A stretch of DNA of 5,391 nucleotides from an uncultured Duganella sp. (GTDB taxonomy: Bacteria > Pseudomonadota > Gammaproteobacteria > Burkholderiales > Burkholderiaceae). The notes below the pieces were generated by a model. It was not told the origin of the DNA, did not search any database, and saw only the letters and a program-made list of their open reading frames with translations. The position numbers were made by a program, and so were the translations under genes. This document shows positions 1 to 5,391 of the stretch, piece by piece (position 1 is the first letter of the stretch; each line of letters begins with the position of its first letter). Location of the stretch: contig CAMLRG010000279.1 in assembly GCA_946482335.1 (NCBI GenBank), positions 1 through 5,391 on the forward strand, read 5' to 3'.

Positions 1-1143
1 GCTGGCACCAACGGCAAGGGTTCGACCTGCGCCATGCTGGAATCGATCCTGCTGCGCGCGGGCTACCGTGTCGGCCTGTACATCAAGCCGCACTTCCTGC
101 ACTTCAATGAGCGTGCCCGCCTGAATGGCGACATGGCAAGCGACGAGCAGCTGGTGGAGAGCTTCAATGTCGTCGAGCAGTCACGCGGCGACATTTCGCT
201 GACCTATTTCGAATTCACCACGCTGGCCATCATGCACCTGATGTCGCGGGCCGGCCTGGACGTGGTCATCCTCGAGGTGGGCCTGGGCGGCCGGCTCGAT
301 GCGGTGAACGTGATCGATGCCGACGTGTCGATCGTGACCAGCGTCGACATCGACCACGTCGATTACCTGGGCGGCACGCGCGAGCAGATCGGCTTCGAGA
401 AAGCCGGCATTTTCCGCACAGGCAAGGCGGCCATCTGCAGCGACCCGGTGCCGCCGCAAGCGCTGATCGACCATGCCGTGGAAATCGGCGCCGACCTGTG
501 GCTGATGGGCCGCGACTTCAACTACGCTGGCGACAAGCAGCAATGGAATTACGGCGGCCGTTCGCAGCGCCGCAATTCGCTGGCCTACCCGGGCTTGCGC
601 GGCGCCAACCAGCTGCTCAACGCCTGCGCGGCGCTGGCGGCGCTGGAAGCGCTGAAGATGGAATTGCCGGTCGGCGCGCAGGAGGTGCGCACCGGCCTGG
701 TGATGGTCGAATTGCCGGGCCGCTTCCAGGTGCTGCCGGGCCGCCCGACCGTCATATACGACGTGGCGCACAACCCCCATGCCGCGGCCGCGTTGGCGCA
801 AAACATTGGCAACATGGGTTACAGCCCCTACACCTTCGCGGTGTTCGGTTCGATGCACGACAAGGACATCGATGGCGTGATCCAGGCCATGGCGCCGCAC
901 GTCGACCATTGGTGCCTTGCCAACCTGCCATCGCCGCGGGCGGCGACGGCGTCGGAGCTGGCGGCCAAGGTGCAGGCGATCGAACCGAAAATGGATGAAA
1001 AAACTGCCAATATTTTCGATGATCCAGGCCAGGCATTCGCAAATGCGATGAGCCGCGCGGGCGAGAATGATAGAATTGTGGTCTTTGGATCTTTCCTGAC
1101 GGTCGCCGGTGTCATGGCGGCAAAAAAATCCTCACTCCACTGA
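1..1143 (+). CDS. folC: Bifunctional dihydrofolate synthase / folylpolyglutamate synthase, 5' partial
   Basis: FolC is a cytoplasmic Mur-ligase-family enzyme. It joins glutamate to dihydropteroate to make dihydrofolate and then adds further glutamates to reduced folates, using ATP. The frame is open from base 1, and the first codons already encode the ATP-binding P-loop AGTNGKGST, so the true start lies upstream and roughly the first 45-50 residues are missing; the ATG at 34 is internal. In the 380 residues seen: P-loop at 2-9; pterin-side segment with FNER at about 35-38; the Mur-ligase stretch EVGLGGRLDAVN at 92-103; DHVDYLGG at about 118-125; EKAGIFR at 133-139, holding the lysine that is carbamylated in this family; PGRFQ at about 239-243, opening the C-terminal domain; DVAHNPHAA at about 254-262; HDKD near 286; GSFLTVAGVM near the end. 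All are textbook FolC. Oddities: KPH at 85-93 where SPH is usual, DAVN for DATN, and an A7 run just before the stop. accD is the likely upstream neighbour (known E. coli order). Confidence 0.97.
   Translation, partial: AGTNGKGSTCAMLESILLRAGYRVGLYIKPHFLHFNERARLNGDMASDEQLVESFNVVEQSRGDISLTYFEFTTLAIMHLMSRAGLDVVILEVGLGGRLDAVNVIDADVSIVTSVDIDHVDYLGGTREQIGFEKAGIFRTGKAAICSDPVPPQALIDHAVEIGADLWLMGRDFNYAGDKQQWNYGGRSQRRNSLAYPGLRGANQLLNACAALAALEALKMELPVGAQEVRTGLVMVELPGRFQVLPGRPTVIYDVAHNPHAAAALAQNIGNMGYSPYTFAVFGSMHDKDIDGVIQAMAPHVDHWCLANLPSPRAATASELAAKVQAIEPKMDEKTANIFDDPGQAFANAMSRAGENDRIVVFGSFLTVAGVMAAKKSSLH
1068..1076 (+). promoter_or_regulatory. Candidate internal promoter (extended -10) within the end of folC
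   Basis: The last 170 bases of folC are visibly richer in A/T than the rest of the gene. Within them, TG-A-TAGAAT at 1068-1076 matches an extended -10 box, with five of six bases of TATAAT. At 17-base spacing the -35 position (1048-1053, ATGAGC) matches only three of six bases. Extended -10 promoters can manage without a good -35. Transcription would start near 1083 and give a leader of about 70 bases before the SPOR gene. This is a motif match only; such matches arise by chance, and the downstream genes can be transcribed from further upstream. Confidence 0.2.
1122..1128 (+). other. A7 heptamer in -1 frameshift register at the end of folC
   Basis: The seven A bases are read in the folC frame as gcA-AAA-AAA, which is exactly the X-XXY-YYZ register used at -1 ribosomal slippage sites. 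After slipping, the -1 frame continues from 1128 with no stop and joins the SPOR gene frame at its ATG (1155), crossing the folC stop at 1141-1143 out of frame. A weak four-pair stem (CTCA 1131-1134 with TGAG 1141-1144) follows. I see no clear Shine-Dalgarno-like stimulator about ten bases upstream. Whether slippage actually happens is unknown. Confidence 0.25.
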
Positions 1144-1154
1144 GACGATCACGC

Positions 1155-2120
1155 ATGGGCTTGTTATCGAAATTTGGCAAAGACAAGCAAGATGCTGCTG
1201 GTGAAGACAGCGGCTACTATCGCGCACAGGACGACCGCGCCTTGGGCGACAAGGCGCGATCCAAGCGCGCATCCAGCGCCGGCGGCGAAGCCGGCGCACG
1301 CCGCACCGGCCGCAAGGATGCAGCCGATCCCGTACTGCCCGAAAAGAAGCGCGCACGGCGCCGCCTGGTAGGCGCGATTGCGCTGGCGCTGGCCGTTGCC
1401 ATCGGCTTGCCGATGGTGCTCGATTCCGAACCCAAATCGTCGGTGGCCGACATCGCCATCAATATGCCGCCCAAGGACAAACCCGGCGAGCCGCTGAATG
1501 GCGGCCCGGCAGTGGCACCGGCACCCGCGCCCGCGCCGGCGCTCGAGCAACCGGCCGCGCCGGCCCCTGCGCCTGCCGCCGCCAAACCTGCCGCCGCCGC
1601 GCCGGCTCCGTCGTCGCGTAGCGTGGCGCCGATCGCCGCCGGTGCCGCGCTGGACAAGGGCGAAGAAATCATCCAGGTGCCGGCCAAGCCGGCCGTTGTC
1701 GAACCCGCCAAGCCGCCCAAAGCGGCCGAGCCGAAAGTGGCCAAGGCCGAGGTCAAGCATCCCGAGCCGAAGCCGGAGCCGAAGAAGCCCGACGCCAAGC
1801 CCGAAGCCAAGCCTGATGCCAAGCCGGCCCGCTCCGACGATGCGCGCGCCATGGCCATCCTGGAAGGCAAGGCTCCCGAGGCGGCGGCGTCGACCAGATA
1901 TGTGATCAAGGTGGCAGCCTTCGCAGCGAAAGAAAAGGTGGACGAGCTGCAGCGCAAGCTGGGCGAAGCCGGGATCAAGTCCTATGCGCAAAAGGTCAGC
2001 ACCGCCAACGGCGAATTGACCAGCGTACGCGTCGGTCCCTTCCCGAACAAGGAAGAAGCCGAAAAGGTCCGCGCCAAACTGGGCAAGCTGGGCCTGAATG
2101 GCAGCCTGACCCCGGCCTGA
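1155..2120 (+). CDS. DedD-like SPOR-domain inner-membrane protein
   Basis: The 321-residue product has four parts. A charged cytoplasmic N-terminus (1-70) ends in the basic PEKKRARRR stretch. One membrane segment (about 71-89) reads RLVGAI...LPMVLD, closely resembling the membrane anchor of E. coli DedD. A long Ala/Pro then Lys/Pro linker (about 117-226) follows. The C-terminal SPOR domain (about 248-320) begins YVIKVAAF and contains VRVGPF, its two typical strands. SPOR domains bind denuded peptidoglycan at the division septum, so a periplasmic septal role is expected. It sits in the dedD position between folC and cvpA. It is longer than E. coli DedD (about 220 residues), mainly through the extra 60-odd N-terminal residues and the linker. 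The ATG at 1155 is 11 bases after the folC stop; a weak GAGA (1142-1145) overlaps that stop, so translational coupling to folC is likely. There is no signal peptide or lipobox. The exact function is inferred from DedD. Confidence 0.92.
   Translation: MGLLSKFGKDKQDAAGEDSGYYRAQDDRALGDKARSKRASSAGGEAGARRTGRKDAADPVLPEKKRARRRLVGAIALALAVAIGLPMVLDSEPKSSVADIAINMPPKDKPGEPLNGGPAVAPAPAPAPALEQPAAPAPAPAAAKPAAAAPAPSSRSVAPIAAGAALDKGEEIIQVPAKPAVVEPAKPPKAAEPKVAKAEVKHPEPKPEPKKPDAKPEAKPDAKPARSDDARAMAILEGKAPEAAASTRYVIKVAAFAAKEKVDELQRKLGEAGIKSYAQKVSTANGELTSVRVGPFPNKEEAEKVRAKLGKLGLNGSLTPA
1506..1610 (+). repeat. Ala/Pro-rich low-complexity coding repeat
   Basis: This stretch encodes residues 118-152 of the SPOR protein, built of irregular PA, APAP and AAAP units. 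At the DNA level it is a run of gcg/gcc/gca with ccg/ccc/cct codons. It is the first half of the periplasmic linker between membrane anchor and SPOR domain, expected to be extended and disordered so that the domain can reach the cell wall. The codons vary, so it looks maintained at the protein level rather than freshly duplicated. Confidence 0.8.
1785..1829 (+). repeat. 12-base tandem repeat encoding K-P-(D/E)-A units
   Basis: Three full units and one 9-base partial unit follow each other in frame: aagcccgacgcc (1785-1796), aagcccgaagcc (1797-1808), aagcctgatgcc (1809-1820) and aagccggcc (1821-1829). They encode KPDA-KPEA-KPDA-KPA at residues 211-225 of the SPOR protein. They close a longer Lys/Pro/Glu-rich linker (about residues 178-225) that also holds PEPKPEPK. 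Units differ by only one to three bases, so the array could change length by slippage in 4-residue steps without breaking the frame. Confidence 0.85.
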
Positions 2121-2131
2121 CAGGATGATGT

Positions 2132-2135
2132 GAGG
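2132..2135 (+). promoter_or_regulatory. Ribosome binding site for the GTG start of cvpA
   Basis: GAGG lies 10 bases before the GTG at 2146. The in-frame TGA at 2131-2133 rules out any start further upstream, so this site and the GTG fix the cvpA start. The upstream bases ATGATGTGA (2125-2133) form a two-codon open frame, Met-Met-stop, in the same frame as cvpA. Confidence 0.6.
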
Positions 2136-2145
2136 CAGCGCGGAC

Positions 2146-2634
2146 GTGACGATTTTCGATTACCTGGTGATTTTCGTGCTGGTCACATCCATCGTCATCA
2201 GTACCCTGCGCGGCCTGGTCAAGGAAATCCTGTCGCTGGCCGGCTGGATCGTTGCCTTCGTCGTCGCCAACGCTTACGGCCCCTGGCTGGCCGGCATGCT
2301 GCCCGATGCCATTCCGGGCGAGGTGGCGCGCCTGATCGTTGCCTTCATTGCATTGTTTATCGGTGTGCGCATCCTGATGGCCCTGCTGGCCATGGCGGTC
2401 GACGCCCTGGTTACGGCCGGCGGCCTGACGCTGGCCGACCGGGGCCTGGGCGGCCTGTTCGGCCTGGGGCGGGGGATTGTGATCGTGCTGGCCGGCGTCA
2501 TATTGTGTGGGATGACGTCCATCCCGAAGCAGGATTTCTGGAAGAACGCGCTGTTGAGTCCCATGGCGGAATCCGGCGTGCGCACGGTGAAACCCTTCCT
2601 GCCCGCCGCGATGGCGCAGCATGTCCATTTTTAG
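2146..2634 (+). CDS. cvpA: CvpA family inner-membrane protein
   Basis: The 162-residue product equals E. coli CvpA in length and shares its features: a first membrane segment (about 5-21) followed by LRGLVKEILSL, where R22, G23 and E27 match the conserved RG...E; further hydrophobic segments at about 28-50, 60-86 and 101-122; and the motif DRGLGGLFGLGRG at 98-110, matching the family's DR-LG--FG--RG. It is an integral inner-membrane protein. In E. coli it was named for a role in colicin V production and has since been linked to envelope stress and bile-salt resistance; its molecular activity is not settled. Translation starts at GTG, which encodes fMet, because an in-frame TGA lies at 2131-2133 and the membrane segment begins right after. 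It is 25 bases after the SPOR gene and 39 before purF, its usual partner. The GTG and modest ribosome site suggest lower translation than purF. Confidence 0.94.
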   Translation: MTIFDYLVIFVLVTSIVISTLRGLVKEILSLAGWIVAFVVANAYGPWLAGMLPDAIPGEVARLIVAFIALFIGVRILMALLAMAVDALVTAGGLTLADRGLGGLFGLGRGIVIVLAGVILCGMTSIPKQDFWKNALLSPMAESGVRTVKPFLPAAMAQHVHF

Positions 2635-2662
2635 AATTCGTTAAATCCGCAGTACCAAGTTT

Positions 2663-2667
2663 AGGAG
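2663..2667 (+). promoter_or_regulatory. Strong ribosome binding site of purF
   Basis: AGGAG lies six bases before the ATG at 2674. It is the best Shine-Dalgarno match in the window, in line with a need for more PurF than CvpA from one transcript. The whole 39-base gap (2635-2673) is A/T-richer than its surroundings. TAGAAT at 2632-2637 resembles a -10 box but has no -35 partner, and I see no recognisable purine operator or riboswitch. Confidence 0.8.
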
Positions 2668-2673
2668 CACACC

Positions 2674-4199
<1,526 letters not shown>

Positions 4200-4200
<1 letters not shown>

Positions 4201-5391
4201 TGAAGAACTACGGCTTCACGACCACCATTCTGCACAACGACCGCCAGAAAGGCATCGAACACGGCTCGCTGCACAAGCCGATCCACACTTCGGTGACCTT
4301 CGGCTATGCCGACGCGCGCCAGCTGGCGTCGGTGTTCCAGGGCAAGGAGCCGGGCTTCCGCTACGGCCGCCAGGGCAACCCGACGGTGGCCGCGCTGGAG
4401 GACAAGGTCAGCAAGATGGAGCAGGGCGTGGGCACGATCTGCTTCGCCACGGGCATGGGCGCCATCGGCGCCGTGTTCCAGGCGCTGCTGCGTGCCGGCG
4501 ACCATGTCGTGTCGTCGTCCTTCCTGTTCGGGAATACCAATTCCTTGTGGCAGACCGTGGCCGGGCAGGGCGTGGGCGTGGACTTTGTCGACGCCACCGA
4601 CGTGGCCAATGTGGCCGCGGCCCTCAAGCCCGAGACGCGCATGGTGTTCGTGGAAACCATCGCCAACCCGCGCACCCAGGTGGCGGACTTGAAGCGCATC
4701 GGCGAGCTGTGCGCCGAGCGCGGCATCCTGTACATCGTCGACAACACGATGACGTCGCCTTACCTGTTCCGTCCGAAGGATGTGGGCGCGGGCCTGGTGG
4801 TTAATGCGCTGACCAAGTCGATCGGCGGCCACGGCAATGCGCTGGGCGGCGCGTTGACCGATACCGGCGTCTACGACTGGACGAAGTTCCCGAATATTTT
4901 CGACAACTACAAGAAGAATCCGGCGGCGCAATGGGGCCTCGTGCAAATCCGCGCCAAGGCGCTGCGCGATTTCGGCGCCTCGCTGGCGCCGGAAGCGGCG
5001 CACCATATCGCCGTCGGCGCGGAAACGCTGGCGCTGCGCATGGAGCGCAGCTGCGCCAATGCGCGCGCACTGGCCGACATGCTGGAAGCGGACGAGCGTG
5101 TGGCAGCGGTGTACTACCCCGGCCTGAAGTCGCACCCGCAGCACGGCATCGCCGCCGAGCTGTTCAAGGATTTCGGCTCGCTGCTGAGCTTTGAACTGAA
5201 GGATGGCATCGACTGCTTCGACTACCTCAACAAGCTGAAGCTGGCGATCCCCACCTCCAACCTGGGCGACACCCGCACCTTAGTGATCCCCGTGTCGCAT
5301 ACCATCTTCTACGAGATGGGACCGGAGCGCCGCGCCTCGATGGGCATCGCCGACAGCCTGATCCGCGTGTCGGTCGGCATCGAAGACAGCG
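4200..5391 (+). CDS. Cys/Met-metabolism PLP enzyme, homoserine sulfhydrylase-like, 3' partial
   Basis: This frame runs open for 397 codons to the window end; only the last 10-20 residues should be missing. The ATG at 4200 shares its A with the purF stop (TGATG), with GGA at 4191-4193 as a weak ribosome site. It belongs to the cystathionine gamma-synthase fold-type I PLP family. Visible: YGRQGNPT (55-62; Y55 and R57 bind the phosphate of a neighbouring subunit's PLP), FATGMGAI (82-89), VDNT with D181 for the pyridine nitrogen, the Schiff-base lysine K206 in LTKSIGGHGN, and LIRVSVGIED (388-396) with the substrate-carboxylate arginine R389. F110 in LFGNT occupies the ring-stacking place that is Tyr in most of the family but Phe in MetZ. 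The middle (IGGHG, then LRDFGASLAPE and LALRMER) is MetY-like, whereas NLGD near 354 is MetZ-like. The likely reaction is sulfide plus O-acyl-homoserine to homocysteine; gamma-lyase or cystathionine synthase activity cannot be excluded. Pseudomonads carry metZ at this place after purF. Confidence 0.88.

Noticed and set aside
34..36. ATG at 34 as the folC start
   Set aside because: The frame is open upstream to base 1 and those codons encode the essential P-loop, so this ATG is internal.
998..1003. A6 run in folC as a second slippage site
   Set aside because: It is read gAA-AAA-Act, not in X-XXY-YYZ register.
1164..1991. Two overlapping - strand open frames opposite the SPOR gene
   Set aside because: They arise from the low-complexity Ala/Pro/Lys codons of the sense gene; the products are Gly/Arg- or Ala/Gly/Ser-rich shadows.
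2116..2124. CCTGACAGG as a terminator stem after the SPOR gene
   Set aside because: It has four pairs around one base, cannot fold stably, and has no T run after it.
2635..2673. A regulator operator or riboswitch before purF
   Set aside because: The gap is only 39 bases, with no palindrome resembling a purine repressor site and no room for a riboswitch. TAGAAT at 2632-2637 has no -35 partner.
4306..4692. + strand open frame inside the PLP enzyme gene
   Set aside because: It is an Arg/Ser/Trp-rich shadow of a gene whose own frame is open with a complete set of family motifs.

Overview
This window reads as chromosomal core DNA from a GC-rich betaproteobacterium. Burkholderiales is likely and an Oxalobacteraceae-type genome (Janthinobacterium, Duganella or Massilia-like) is my best guess. 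That placement rests on gene order, the strong G/C bias at third codon positions, and the shape of the SPOR protein; it is inference, not a database match.

All five genes lie on the + strand, tightly packed: folC (5' end missing, 1-1143), a DedD-like SPOR-domain membrane protein (1155-2120), cvpA (2146-2634, GTG start), purF (2674-4200), and a PLP enzyme of the cystathionine gamma-synthase / homoserine sulfhydrylase family (4200 to the window end, 3' end missing). The gaps are 11, 25 and 39 bases, followed by a 1-base stop/start overlap, so the layout is that of one operon. folC-dedD-cvpA-purF is a classic proteobacterial cluster, and in pseudomonads the gene after purF is metZ. No stretch of 300 bases lacks a gene.

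Three genes share a metabolic theme. FolC makes and polyglutamylates folates, PurF commits PRPP to purine synthesis (which later consumes formyl-folate), and the last enzyme probably works in homocysteine/methionine synthesis (which consumes methyl-folate). The SPOR protein and CvpA are inner-membrane proteins tied to cell division/envelope and to an incompletely defined membrane function.

I found no mobile element, CRISPR array, RNA gene or foreign island. No clear undescribed system is visible. The points most worth checking are: an A7 heptamer at the end of folC, in exact -1 frameshift register, whose shifted frame runs open into the SPOR gene; the unusual active-site surroundings of the last enzyme; and a 12-base tandem repeat in the SPOR linker.
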